Positions 15,205 to 26,117 of a stretch of DNA of 56,655 nucleotides are shown here, in pieces. Below the pieces are notes generated by a model. That model worked only from the letters and a program-made list of their open reading frames with translations. It had not been told where the DNA came from and did not search any database. Source of the DNA: Planctomycetota bacterium (GTDB lineage Bacteria; Planctomycetota; PLA2); the NCBI GenBank assembly GCA_021776785.1, contig JAJFFF010000014.1, positions 1 through 56,655 of the forward strand, read 5' to 3'. The first letter of the stretch is position 1, and every line of letters begins with the position of its first letter. The position numbers were made by a program, and so were the translations under genes.

Positions 15205-17484
15205 ATGCCGGACTCTGAACACGAAGCCTTTCACCTTGCGGGCGACCGCCTGGGCAAATTCGTCATCTTGGACGAATTGGGGCGCGGCTCCATGGGCGTC
15301 GTGTACGAGGCGTTCCAAGAGGATCTAAAGCGCAAGGTGGCGATCAAGATCTTGCCCGCCAATATCGCGCTGGACGCCAAGCAGGTGCGGCGCTTCCGGC
15401 GCGAAGCCGAGTCGATGGCGCGCCTGCAGCACGAGCACATCATTCCGATCTACGAGGTCGGAGAGATCGACGCCACGCACTATTTCGCGATGGAGAAGAT
15501 CGACGGGACCCCGTTTGGCGACAACGTCGGGCGCGACCGTGATTCGATCCAAGAAGCGGCGCGCGTGGCGATGTGTGCGGCGCAAGGGTTGGCGCACGCG
15601 CATGAGCAAGGCGTCATTCACCGCGACGTGAAGCCGAGCAATCTGTTGGTGGATCGCTCGCAACGCGTGCTCGTGACCGACTTCGGCCTGGCGCACCTGA
15701 CCGACTCGGCAAGCCTCACGTCCACGGACGCCATCGTCGGCACGCCCAAGTACATGGCGCCGGAGCAGATTTTGCCCGGTACCGAAAACCTTGATGGGCG
15801 GGCTGACGTGTATTCGTTGGGCGCCACGCTCTATCACGTGGTGGCGGGACGGGCGCCGTTTGAAGAGCCGTCCGTGCAGGCGTTCATCAAAGCGATTCTC
15901 GAAGAACGCGCCCCCACACCGCGCAAGTTCAACCGCCAGGTTCCGATCGATCTCGCGACGATCATCTTGCGCTGCTTGGAGAAGGCGCCGCGCGATCGAT
16001 ACCCGAGTGCGCGCGAGCTCGCGCTGGACTTGCAGCGCTTCATCAACGGCGAACGCATTCACGCCAAGCCGAAGGGTGCGGTCGCGATCGCGTTCGAGAC
16101 CGTGCGGCGCCACAAGATGGTCGCCGTGCTCGCCGCGGCCGTCATCATCACGCTGCTCGCCACGGTTTTCTTCGGCGGCCAAGCGGCGGAGGCGCGCGAG
16201 CAAAACAAAGTGACGGCCCGGATTACCGACATTCAAGCGATGCCCGACACGGCGGTCGCCGTCACGGCCATCGACGCGCTCTTGAAAGATCACCCAAACG
16301 ACAAGAACGTAAAGGACGCGCGCAAACTGCTTTATCGGCGGCACGCGAAACTCCTGCTGGAGCAGCAGGAGGTCGAGTGGGGCGTCATTGTGACGACGCT
16401 TGAAGCGGGCGCGGCCACCGATGACTTCTGGTATGCGACCGCGCTCGTCGAAGAGCGCCGTTTCGATGCGGCGCAGGAGGCGGCTGAACAGTTTGAGCCG
16501 GGCCACTTTATTCGGCGCATCATCAACGCGCGACTGCGACTGGAGCGTGGCGAAATCGAGGTCGTGCGAACGATCCTTGACGACGCGCGCAAGCCCAGTG
16601 ACCACGCGCCGATCAGCCAGCGCGTGTTCTTTTATCTGACGCGTGCGGAAGCCTCGTTGGCGGCGGCCACGGCCAGCGGCATCAACGACGAGACGCACCT
16701 GCGGCTCGCCGAAGCGGACTTGGGCGAAGCCGAGCGCGCCGCCGATTCCGCAAGGGAGCGCTGGCTACGCACGCGCGTGCAACTGCGCGGCCTTGCGCTG
16801 GACGGCAAACTCGGCAACTCCATCGGCGATTGGACCAAGCGCGTCTTGGCCGGCGTCGGCGCGATTCAGGAGCTCGGCAACGTTCTCACCAACTGGTGGG
16901 GTCGCATGACGCCGGGCGAATCTCGCATCGCGCGCGAATTCGTTGAAAGCATCCTGGCGCTGGCCAAGCAAAAACCGCAGCCACCGACGGTGCTGCGTGC
17001 GACAGCGGTCGTCATGGTCAATGAAGCGAACACCGATCGCGAGCGCGTCGTTTCACACCTACTTCTTGCCGTCGCCGAGCTGAGCCAGGGCAACATGAAC
17101 GAGGCCGAGGACGCGTTGGCCGTGTGCGAGAACTACTTGTTCGGCGCCAACGACGGCGGGCTTTCGACGTTTGTGTACTGGGCGAGTTCACTCGTTCGGC
17201 GGGCGGAGAACGACGTTGCCGAAGCTTTGCGTTCGTCGCTTGACGCCGTCAAAGCCGCGGCGCGCGAAGCGGCCGAGGCCGATAAGGGCAAGACCGAGTT
17301 TAGGTTTCCGCGCATGCAGTCCCTCGCCCACTACGTGACGATACTGATCGACGAGGCGCGCCGTCGCGAGATGACCGAGCAGGCCGACAACGCTTCGCAA
17401 AAACTGCGCGAGAGCATCGCGGGCCCGCTGAAAAGCCGGGTGGACGGACCATCCATACTCGAGCGACTCAAGAGCGGCGGCTAA
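15205..17484 (+). CDS. Membrane-anchored Ser/Thr protein kinase with large C-terminal sensor-like region
   Basis: From the ATG at 15205 the product is 759 aa. The kinase domain spans about 17-285: Gly-rich loop GRGSMGVV, Lys48, HRDVKPSN (Asp141), DFG at 159-161 and the activation segment end GTPKYMAPEQ. It should phosphorylate Ser/Thr residues of unknown partners. One membrane helix follows (about 306-324). The extracytoplasmic region of about 430 aa is helical and resembles TPR-like repeats (alternating Ala, Arg and Leu helices). An in-frame GTG at 15085 would add 40 residues, but they look non-coding and the kinase core starts right after 15205, so I prefer the shorter form. No paired phosphatase or sigma factor is adjacent. 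Confidence 0.87.
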   Translation: MPDSEHEAFHLAGDRLGKFVILDELGRGSMGVVYEAFQEDLKRKVAIKILPANIALDAKQVRRFRREAESMARLQHEHIIPIYEVGEIDATHYFAMEKIDGTPFGDNVGRDRDSIQEAARVAMCAAQGLAHAHEQGVIHRDVKPSNLLVDRSQRVLVTDFGLAHLTDSASLTSTDAIVGTPKYMAPEQILPGTENLDGRADVYSLGATLYHVVAGRAPFEEPSVQAFIKAILEERAPTPRKFNRQVPIDLATIILRCLEKAPRDRYPSARELALDLQRFINGERIHAKPKGAVAIAFETVRRHKMVAVLAAAVIITLLATVFFGGQAAEAREQNKVTARITDIQAMPDTAVAVTAIDALLKDHPNDKNVKDARKLLYRRHAKLLLEQQEVEWGVIVTTLEAGAATDDFWYATALVEERRFDAAQEAAEQFEPGHFIRRIINARLRLERGEIEVVRTILDDARKPSDHAPISQRVFFYLTRAEASLAAATASGINDETHLRLAEADLGEAERAADSARERWLRTRVQLRGLALDGKLGNSIGDWTKRVLAGVGAIQELGNVLTNWWGRMTPGESRIAREFVESILALAKQKPQPPTVLRATAVVMVNEANTDRERVVSHLLLAVAELSQGNMNEAEDALAVCENYLFGANDGGLSTFVYWASSLVRRAENDVAEALRSSLDAVKAAAREAAEADKGKTEFRFPRMQSLAHYVTILIDEARRREMTEQADNASQKLRESIAGPLKSRVDGPSILERLKSGG

Positions 17485-17664
17485 AGGCCCCGCTCCAGAT
17501 AGCCGCGTGCACTCGGCCGCGCTCGGCCGGCTAGATCGCCGCAGGACCTCGCCTCATCCACGGAAAGTTCTTGCGAATCTGATGAACCGCGTGTGCGCAC
17601 GCCGGTTTACCGCTCCATCGCTGCCCGCGTGGCCAGCACTCGATTCGTTGAAAGGAGCTGCGCT

Positions 17665-18130
17665 ATGCGTACGACCGTACTCCTCTACCAAGGCCCGGTC
17701 GGTCTCTGTTCGAAGACGGTGTCTTCGTGCGCGCGCTGCAGTCGGGTCGATACACGTTCGGTCGGCGCGACTTCGACCCCGTGCTCCGGCGCGTGCGAAC
17801 CGTCGATCGGCAACCGTCGAACTCGTTCCCTCCTTCGGAACGTGAATCGTTTCAGCGCGACATGCTGGCCGAAGTCACGCCCACGGCGGCCGAGTACGGT
17901 TTCGAACTGCAGGGCATCGACGTCGTCGATATTGTGCTCGCCACATCGAAGCACTGCAGCGGCAGCGGGCCATTGAAGAGGCCAAGGCTTTGGCAAAACA
18001 CCCGGAGCGGGCGCCGATCTTCAAGCTCGACGCGTTGCGCTCTCTCGCCAAGAGCGGTGCAAAGTTCACGGTTGCGCTCGACTCCGAATCGGTTGCGGGC
18101 AAGACCCGCGACCCCGACGACTCAAACTAA
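17665..18130 (+). pseudogene. Decayed slipin / SPFH-domain (stomatin-like) gene
   Basis: A good ribosome site (AAAGGAG) precedes an ATG at 17665 that opens with MRTTVLLYQGPVGL, typical of a slipin N-terminus. One base is missing near 17705; the next frame continues with FEDGVFVRALQSGRYTF. Near 17810-17850 most of the SPFH core is absent. It resumes with EVTPTAAEYGFELQGIDVVD, then shifts frame again near 17940 and ends as QRQRAIEEAKALAKHPE and SGAKFTVALDSES before a TAA at 18130. Slipins normally have 250-320 aa; here about 155 codons remain in three frames. I call this a pseudogene by internal deletion plus at least two frameshifts. Sequencing error could explain a frameshift but not the missing core. 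Confidence 0.6.
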
Positions 18131-18203
18131 CGTCGATCGAGAAGGCCCAAAACCGGGGGGGGCGGCGAGTCATCGTCGTCCCCTTATTCTCAAACGGTCG
18201 GGG

Positions 18204-20450
18204 CTATTTACCCGCGTCGCGCTTTTTTTTCCGCACGCTGAGCATGGCTTTGAGCTCGGCCGACGTCACGCGCTGCACGCGCAGCCGCGTCGTCAACACG
18301 GTGACCCGCTTGTCCGGGCCATTCGGATACCCGTGCAGCAAGATGCGGTTTCTACCGGTCGGCCCCAGGTACGCGTAAGGCTGTTTCCAACCCGGCACCA
18401 ACCCGAGCTCCTTGGCGTCGATCGCCTCTTCTAGGATCTTGAGCTCCAATGGAAACGTCCCCTTCTCCTGATGGTGAAGGAGCAGACGCCGCCGCCATTC
18501 GCGCACGCGCGATTGATCCTTACGCACAACGCGGATCGCGCGTACGCGCGCTTGCTCCGGCGCGGGCTCGCTGGCGGTAACCTCTTGCGGAACCCCGCGG
18601 CCAACGACCGCGGTTTGGGGTTCCGCGGTGCGCATAAACACGGCCGAGCCGATCGCCGCGCCGGCGAGCATTCCGATGGCCATGCCGCTTGTGTCGACCG
18701 AGCTGTAGGAGTGCCAGTGCATGCCCGTATCGTCCGCAACACGCCATCCAACCCGCCCGAACAAGTTCTTGGAGAACAGAGTGGCCTCCGGCATTTCGTG
18801 CAGGAGGTTGGGCGCGCCCTCACCGGGCGGTAAGGACTGGATGATAGGAATCGCGGTCTCGTACAAGAATTCGGTCACCGACACGATGTCTAAGTACGAC
18901 ATGCCGAGCGCATCGCGCGGCACGTGAGCCCGCAGCTTTACGAAATCAGGGTTCGCATCGATGCGGGCGCGCCGTCCCTCATAGGTCGCGACGATTCTTT
19001 GGTACGTCATCGGAAACGCGGCGATGACCAGATGGCCGTCAACGACGCCGAAGGTCGGGCAGATCGGAAACTCTGCCAGCTTGTCGTGAAGCAGCGGGAT
19101 GGAGTGCGCGCTGTGCTTGCCGATCTGGAACTTTTGCACACCGGTGCCGTCGGGCCAATCGACATGCGCGCACATATGCAAAATCGCTTTTTGGACACGC
19201 GCCGCATCGCGGCATTCGAGCACCAGACCGATGTCGGGGATCGCTCCGCGCGACGACGCCACGATGAGCGCACCCTCGGGCCCGACGTGGTTGAGGATCT
19301 CGTCGCGCAACCCGATACCGAACTTGGCCCGAAACGGGCTCTCGACGCCCATCGCATAGCTAATGCCCATGACTTGGGCCACCGTTTGCGAAAACTCTTG
19401 CAGATCGAAGCGACCGCTGGCGACGTAGAGCGTTTCTTTGGGCGCAAACCGAAGAGTCTTGAACTGGGCGGGCTCGGACGCGGCGAACAGACTCGCCAAG
19501 CCAGTGCGCTTCCCGTCAAACAACATCGATAGTTTGCTGGCGATCCCTTCGCCATCGACGCGCGCGGTCATCTTCAGGCCCTGCCATCCGGCCATGCCGA
19601 AGTTGGCCAGGAAGGCCCGGATCGCGGCGACCTGATCCGGTTGGATCTTGGCGATGGCGTCGAACGCGTGGTCGACGTTGAGACCGAAGTAAGTCGTGGT
19701 GGTCCCGGCTCCGGCAGCCAGCGCCTGCGCGTAGCGCGGGTTGTCGGCAAAGCTCGGCGGCCGCGACTTCGCGCGAGAACGGTTGATCAGGTCAACCATG
19801 CGTGCGCGGGTCGTGGTCAAGACAATCATCGAGCGCAACGGCGCCATGAAGAACGAAACGGGTCCGACCGCCACGCGCGAGATTCCGATGCCCTCGTGAT
19901 CGCTACGCGAGACGAGCTCGTTCATCTCGGCATCGACATCGCCTTCTGTTTCGTTTCTTAGGGCGAGGGACGCGGCGCCGACGACACGCTCCAAGAGATC
20001 GCGCGCCGCACCGGCATCGCCGGCGATGTGAAACGCCATCACGACGTCAACGGGCATCGACGGCTCTGACGTCATCCCGACCCACGCGCACGAAACCTCG
20101 TTTTGAATGCGTGTGGTGCGCGTGCCCTTCTTGTCTACGTAGCGCACGTCGACGATGAACTGGCCGGTCATATCCGAACGAACCGAAACACCAGCCGGGC
20201 CCAAAGGCGTGGTCATGGTGGTCAGCGAGTTTTCGTCGCCAAAGATCCGCTCCAGCAGCGTTTTCATCTGCGGGTCGCGCAGCACGCCGAACGCCGCCAT
20301 CTTCTCGGTCTCGGCCTGCGTCGGACTCTTCACATGGAAATACAAGGGCGTGTTGCGGGGCAACAGATCCGCCAACGAATCGCGTTCCCCGGCCCAAAGG
20401 GCCGGCGCAGCGAGCAAAATCGCGAAAATGGTTCGATAGGGGCGGGCCAT
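18204..20450 (-). CDS. Secreted DUF3352-like protein of unknown function
   Basis: The 748-aa product begins with a signal peptide (AILLAAPALWA then GERDS), supported by GGAA upstream of the ATG at 20450. Repeated alpha/beta segments such as DLLPRNTPLYFHVKSP, AFHIAGDAGAARDLLERVV and LEARDAARVQ-like stretches recall DUF3352-type proteins of planctomycetes, which have no assigned function. A hydrophobic Gly/Ala segment near residues 600-620 (GMAIGMLAGAAIGSAVF) may be a membrane helix. The last about 110 residues look like a type II secretion pseudopilin-type C-terminal domain (LLLHHQEKGTFPLELKILEE, then PYAYLGP). Longer in-frame starts are poor. It lies 153 bp downstream of the sigma-54 regulator gene on the same strand. 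Confidence 0.7.
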   Translation of the reverse strand: MARPYRTIFAILLAAPALWAGERDSLADLLPRNTPLYFHVKSPTQAETEKMAAFGVLRDPQMKTLLERIFGDENSLTTMTTPLGPAGVSVRSDMTGQFIVDVRYVDKKGTRTTRIQNEVSCAWVGMTSEPSMPVDVVMAFHIAGDAGAARDLLERVVGAASLALRNETEGDVDAEMNELVSRSDHEGIGISRVAVGPVSFFMAPLRSMIVLTTTRARMVDLINRSRAKSRPPSFADNPRYAQALAAGAGTTTTYFGLNVDHAFDAIAKIQPDQVAAIRAFLANFGMAGWQGLKMTARVDGEGIASKLSMLFDGKRTGLASLFAASEPAQFKTLRFAPKETLYVASGRFDLQEFSQTVAQVMGISYAMGVESPFRAKFGIGLRDEILNHVGPEGALIVASSRGAIPDIGLVLECRDAARVQKAILHMCAHVDWPDGTGVQKFQIGKHSAHSIPLLHDKLAEFPICPTFGVVDGHLVIAAFPMTYQRIVATYEGRRARIDANPDFVKLRAHVPRDALGMSYLDIVSVTEFLYETAIPIIQSLPPGEGAPNLLHEMPEATLFSKNLFGRVGWRVADDTGMHWHSYSSVDTSGMAIGMLAGAAIGSAVFMRTAEPQTAVVGRGVPQEVTASEPAPEQARVRAIRVVRKDQSRVREWRRRLLLHHQEKGTFPLELKILEEAIDAKELGLVPGWKQPYAYLGPTGRNRILLHGYPNGPDKRVTVLTTRLRVQRVTSAELKAMLSVRKKKRDAGK

Positions 20451-20603
20451 AGGGCTGTTCCTTACACGAAATCCGTGCCGAACGACCGTTCGGAACGCTC
20501 CCGTAAGCTCTTTTGCTGCAAACACTTACAATCGTTGCTGGATCCAGCACAACCGCGGGGCCGTGTAGGCCTCACACGGTGCGCGGATCCCGCACAGTGG
20601 CAC

Positions 20604-22204
<1,601 letters not shown>

Positions 22205-22205
<1 letters not shown>

Positions 22206-24070
22206 TAGCGCCCCGCCTGTGATCGCACCCGCGCGCGCAATCTTGCTTGGAAATACTCCGTCAGGCGCGCCGACGTTTCGTAGTGATTAAACGGCGTGAT
22301 GATGTAGACGCGCGATGAGTGTTCGGCGACCACGTCGAGCAATTCTTCACAGATTTTCGCGCCGCGTTCGCGTCCCTCCTTACCGGAAAGACCGCGCATG
22401 CGCGCACGGACGTCGTCCGGAACGACCATGCCCGGCACCTCGTTGTGCAGGAACTCGCAGTTGCGCTCGGACGCAAACGGCATGATCCCGACATACATCG
22501 GAAACTCCAAGTCGTCGGCGATCGCCAGCACTTCGCGCAGACGCTCCGGATCCCAGCACGGCTGTGTGAGAGAGAAGTGCGCGCCCAGATCCATTTTCTT
22601 GCGCAGTCGTGTCACCTGCACATGAAGATGTTTGATGTTGGCGCCAAACGCAACACCAACGCGAAGTCGAGTCGGCTTTTGAATCGATGCGCCCGCCACG
22701 TTAATGGCGCGGTTTAGTGCGCTCACCATCTTGACGAGCCCAAATGAGGTGACGTCGTAGACGCCTTTCGCACCGAACTCGCCGCCGAACGGAACCGGAT
22801 CGCCGGTCACGCACAGGATGTATCGGAGCCCGAGGGCATACGCACCCATGATGTCGGACTGCAAACCGATCAGGTTGCGATCCCGGCACGTGAAATGCAC
22901 CAGCGGCTCGACGTCGGCGTGCTCCTTCATCAGCAGCGCCATCGCTACGTTTCCCATCCGCGGAGAGGCGAGCGGATTCTCGGCCACGCTCACCATGTCA
23001 ACGCCCGCCGCGCCGAGCATGCGCGCGCCGTCGAGGATGCGTTCGTACGCGAGACCGCGCGGCGGGTCGAGCTCGACGACGACGGAGGGATCCCCGTCGG
23101 GTTTGTCGAGCAGGCCCGGCGGGAACACCGGCGCCTCCCCCTCGACGACCTCAACAAACGGCGGCGGATCGATGGGCATCCGGCGGCGCACGGTTGTGAT
23201 TTTGAGCCGTTCCGCGATCCGAGCGATCATCTCGGGCGTGGTCCCGCAACACCCGCCGATCAGATTGACGCCGGTCTCGGCAAGACGCGCCGCCATCTCC
23301 GCCATGTAGCCGGGCTGCTGCAAGTACATGTAGCGGCCGTCGACAAGGTCGGGCGAGCCCGCGTTGCAGAATGCGCTCAGCGGAACGCCGGTGTGCGGCG
23401 CGAACTCCGACATGATCTCGTGGATAAGTTTCGGGCCGCGGCCGCAGTTGACGCCGACGACGTCGACACCCATACGCCACAATTCGGTCAAGGTGGCCGT
23501 GGGTTCGTCACCCGCTAACGTTCCGGTGCGCTCCACGAATGCCATCTGCGCGATGATCGGTAGGTCGCACGCCTTCCGCGCCGCTTCGTAAGCCAGCCGC
23601 AAGTTGTAAAAATCCGTGAACGTCTCCAGCATCAAGACATCCACACCCCCGTTTGCCAACGCCACGACCTGCTCGTGGAAAATCTGACGGCGCTCGTCGT
23701 CGGACAACGACCCCGGCCGACTGGACTGACGCGTGAGTGGGCCGATGGCGCCGGCGACGACGACGTCGTGTCCGGCGGCCGCTTCCAGAGCCAGCCGCGC
23801 ACCGGCCTCGCTGATCTCGTTCGCGCGCGACTCCAAACCAAAGCGCGATAAGAAATCCGAGTTCGCGCCAAACGTATTGGTTTCGATGACCCGGGCGCCG
23901 GCCGCGATGTAACGCTGGTGAATGTCGAGGACGAGTTCGGGCCTCACCAAATTGATGGAGTCGAACGACTGCGCCAACGGAACGCCGGCGGCGTAAAGTT
24001 GGGTACCCATCGCGCCGTCGCCCACAAGAGCGCGATCCCGCAAAACATCGAGGAACTCCACCGACCGCAT
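22205..24070 (-). CDS. Bifunctional homocysteine S-methyltransferase / 5,10-methylenetetrahydrofolate reductase
   Basis: The protein has 621 aa. The N-terminal half (to about 295) is a Zn-dependent homocysteine methyltransferase: GDGAMGTQL at 18-26, Cys209 in GVNCGRGP and Cys274-Cys275 in GGCCGTTP are the three Zn ligands. The C-terminal half (about 325-600) is a MetF-like flavin reductase barrel (VVELDPPRG, LCVTGDPVPFGG, HFSLTQPCWDPE). Together they could make methyl-THF and transfer methyl to homocysteine, as in YitJ-type fusions. The ATG at 24070 has AAGGTGG close by; an upstream ATG at 24097 lacks this. No cobalamin-binding domain is present. The activator gene behind it overlaps by one base. 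Confidence 0.88.
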
Positions 24071-24187
24071 GTTCCCACCTTCGGGAATCGATGGCAAACC
24101 CGACCGCCGGCAACGGGCAGATGGTCGCTCGGCTTGCCGACGTTCCTACGGCGATTCGTGGCGCGGGTGTCCTCGCCGCGCGCCCGC

Positions 24188-25090
24188 TCAGCGGGAGGCG
24201 AGATCGCGGAGCGCGCGTGCGGCCGGGCTCAGGTGGTTGTCAGCCCGCGTGATGAGAAAGAACTCACGGGTGACGTCGAGCCCTTTGACCTTGATTTCGC
24301 GGATCGATTTTTGGGCGACATCGTTGGAGGCGGCGAGGGATGAGATGAGCGCCGCACCCAGGCCGGCGCGTACGGCGGCGCGCTGCGCTTCGGTGCTTCC
24401 GACGTGACATCGCACGCGCAACGCCCCCGCGGCGTCGCCGAGCAGTTCATTCAAGGCTTGCTGCGCCGCGGCGCGCGTACCGGATCCCTTCTCTCGCATC
24501 ACGAATTCCAGTTCCGCGAGCTCGGTCGCGTCGATGCGTGACTTCTTGAGCGGATGGTTGCCGCCCACCACGAGAACGAGCCGATCCCTGGCGACAGCGT
24601 GCGCGTGCACGGCGGCATGATTGGGAGCGAACCCAACTACGCCGATCTCGAGGTCGGCGTTCTGCACGCGTTCGGTGATCTCGCCGGAGTCTCCTGTTTC
24701 CACCGTCAAACGAATGTTGGCATGGCTCTCGTGAAAGCGACCGAGCAACTCCGGGAGGATGTAGCTCGCCGGGATCGTCGAGGCCCCGATGCGCAGTTCG
24801 CCATGAATGAGGCCGGCGTGCTCGTCGATCGCCATCCGGGCATTACGCTCCGCCTGCAACATCTCGCGGGCCGGGCGAATCAGCGCCGACCCCGCCGAGG
24901 TCGGTCGAACCCCGCCCCGTTCCCGCTCGACTAAGCGCGCGCCCAGGCGCTGCTCAAGATCGGCGATATGGCCACTCACCGTGGACTGCGACAACCCTAA
25001 GGATTGTGCGGCTTTGGTGAAGGAACGCTGGTCGATCAAAGCGACGAATACGGCGATTTGACGCAGCGAAAGCGGATCTCGTTCGCGCAT
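24188..25090 (-). CDS. LysR-family transcriptional regulator (CysL/selenium-associated-like)
   Basis: From the ATG at 25090 the protein has 300 aa. A winged helix-turn-helix lies at about 8-67 (FTKAAQSLGLSQSTVSGHIA), followed by the periplasmic-binding-protein-like effector domain (GELRIGASTIPASYILPELL, then VMREKGSGTRAA). This pattern is shared by CysL-like and selenium-metabolism-associated LysR proteins, whose effectors are small sulfur- or selenium-related molecules. An extension upstream of 25090 crosses a terminator and is rejected. It lies 117 bp upstream of the homocysteine methyltransferase/MTHFR gene on the same strand, so control of methionine metabolism is plausible. The target and effector are not shown by sequence. 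Confidence 0.87.
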   Translation of the reverse strand: MRERDPLSLRQIAVFVALIDQRSFTKAAQSLGLSQSTVSGHIADLEQRLGARLVERERGGVRPTSAGSALIRPAREMLQAERNARMAIDEHAGLIHGELRIGASTIPASYILPELLGRFHESHANIRLTVETGDSGEITERVQNADLEIGVVGFAPNHAAVHAHAVARDRLVLVVGGNHPLKKSRIDATELAELEFVMREKGSGTRAAAQQALNELLGDAAGALRVRCHVGSTEAQRAAVRAGLGAALISSLAASNDVAQKSIREIKVKGLDVTREFFLITRADNHLSPAARALRDLASR

Positions 25091-25137
25091 GCTGAAACTC
25101 GTCCCCAACGTAAGGGTCCGGCACACCGGTTCAAATG

Positions 25138-25172
25138 AAAAAGGGGCCGTCCGTGTGGACGACCCCTTTTTT
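25138..25172 (-). terminator. Intrinsic terminator for the thioredoxin-like gene (minus strand)
   Basis: The arms at 25143-25152 and 25157-25166 (GGGGCCGTCC / GGACGACCCC) pair around a GTGT loop. In the minus-strand RNA the single non-Watson-Crick position is a G-U wobble, while in plus-strand RNA it is a C-A mismatch, so the hairpin is built for minus-strand transcription. Five T residues follow on that strand. Confidence 0.82.
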
Positions 25173-25196
25173 GATATCGAAGTTGCTAAACGAAGC

Positions 25197-25838
25197 TTAG
25201 GCCTTGACCTTGACTTCCTTCGGCTTGAACTCCAAGAGCTTGCGCTCGGACGCTTCCCAAGCCTCGATGTCTTTCTCGAGTTCGGCGCGGTCACGGGCAA
25301 TCTTCTTGGCCTTCGACGCGTTGGGCTTCGCCTGGAGACGAGCATCGTCATCGGCGAGCTTGGCCTTGCGGCCCTCGAGGCGGTCGAGCCCGTTCAAGAG
25401 CTTGACGTAACCACGAACCATCTTGTCGAAACTGTTCTTGTACTCACTGCGAGCAAGGCTCTTCATCGCTTTGAGAAGCTTGCCAGCGCTGAGCTGTTTG
25501 CCCTGGAGGGACTGAACCTTGCTGTAATCGCGCGAAACCAAAAGCATGCGCGGAGTCTGCGAACCGTGCTCCTGAATGAAGCGGTTCTGCAGTGCGTTGC
25601 CGGAGCTGACCTTGATGCAGTCGAACAACTTCGTGCCGATCGCGAACGACTCGTTCGCAAACACGACGTCTTGCAACTTGCGCATCGTCTTATCGGTCTC
25701 GTCGTCTGACGTGATGAACACGAGCATCGGACGTTCGGCCATGGAAGCCTTGGCGCTCTCGTCTGCGGTCTTACCCGTAACGACGGCCGCCGGGCCTACC
25801 GAGTCCTTGTTCTGCCATTTGATGTTGAGTCGGGCCAT
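25197..25838 (-). CDS. Thioredoxin-fold-like protein with coiled-coil C-terminus; N-terminal signal cut off by in-frame stop
   Basis: The open frame from the ATG at 25838 encodes 213 aa. Residues 35-135 look thioredoxin-like (ERPMLVFITSDDETDKTM, then TPRMLLVSRDYSKV) but lack a CxxC active site. Residues 140-200 are a charged helical coiled coil (LEGRKAKLADDDARLQAK). The ATG at 25838 has no ribosome site. Instead a strong GGAGG site and ATG at 25940 begin an in-frame 26-codon signal-peptide-like leader that ends at a TGA at 25860-25862, eight codons before 25838. The gene therefore looks like a secreted protein split by one nonsense codon, or one that needs recoding. I do not recognise the family. 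A terminator follows at 25138-25172. Confidence 0.65.
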   Translation of the reverse strand: MARLNIKWQNKDSVGPAAVVTGKTADESAKASMAERPMLVFITSDDETDKTMRKLQDVVFANESFAIGTKLFDCIKVSSGNALQNRFIQEHGSQTPRMLLVSRDYSKVQSLQGKQLSAGKLLKAMKSLARSEYKNSFDKMVRGYVKLLNGLDRLEGRKAKLADDDARLQAKPNASKAKKIARDRAELEKDIEAWEASERKLLEFKPKEVKVKA

Positions 25839-25859
25839 ACTGGCGCCGGAGCGTCCGCA

Positions 25860-25940
25860 TCAGCCAGCCTCGGTCGGGACAGTCATCATCGCGATCGCTG
25901 CCAAAGCCGGCAAGATCGCTAATACGCGGGTTCGCGTCAT
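25860..25940 (-). other. In-frame signal-peptide-like leader ORF ending in TGA upstream of the thioredoxin-like gene
   Basis: GGAGG with six-base spacing precedes ATG (25940). The 26 codons give a basic start (MTRTRVLAIL), a hydrophobic Ala-rich core and a PTEAG end, which is a normal Sec signal layout. The stop TGA (25862-25860) is followed in the same frame by TGC and seven more codons to the ATG at 25838. Single-base change, sequencing error, reinitiation or UGA recoding are all possible; I favour a nonsense mutation or error. Confidence 0.7.
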
Positions 25941-26117
25941 CGGATTCCTCCAAAAACTCTCTGCCCGCGTTCGATGCGGGACTACAACATTGGTTCCTAC
26001 TATCGGAGTCTACGGTTCAAACTGGCCGTCTTCTAGCGGATTTCTCGTTTTTTACCGAGGCAACGACCGGCTTTCCAAGTGCCCGATTTGGGGCCATTTT
26101 TCTGCCTAAGCTGTTGT

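Noticed and set aside
17727..18434. A 235-aa plus-strand gene
   Set aside because: Only its first about 70 residues resemble slipin; the rest is a frameshifted tail running over the next gene in antisense.
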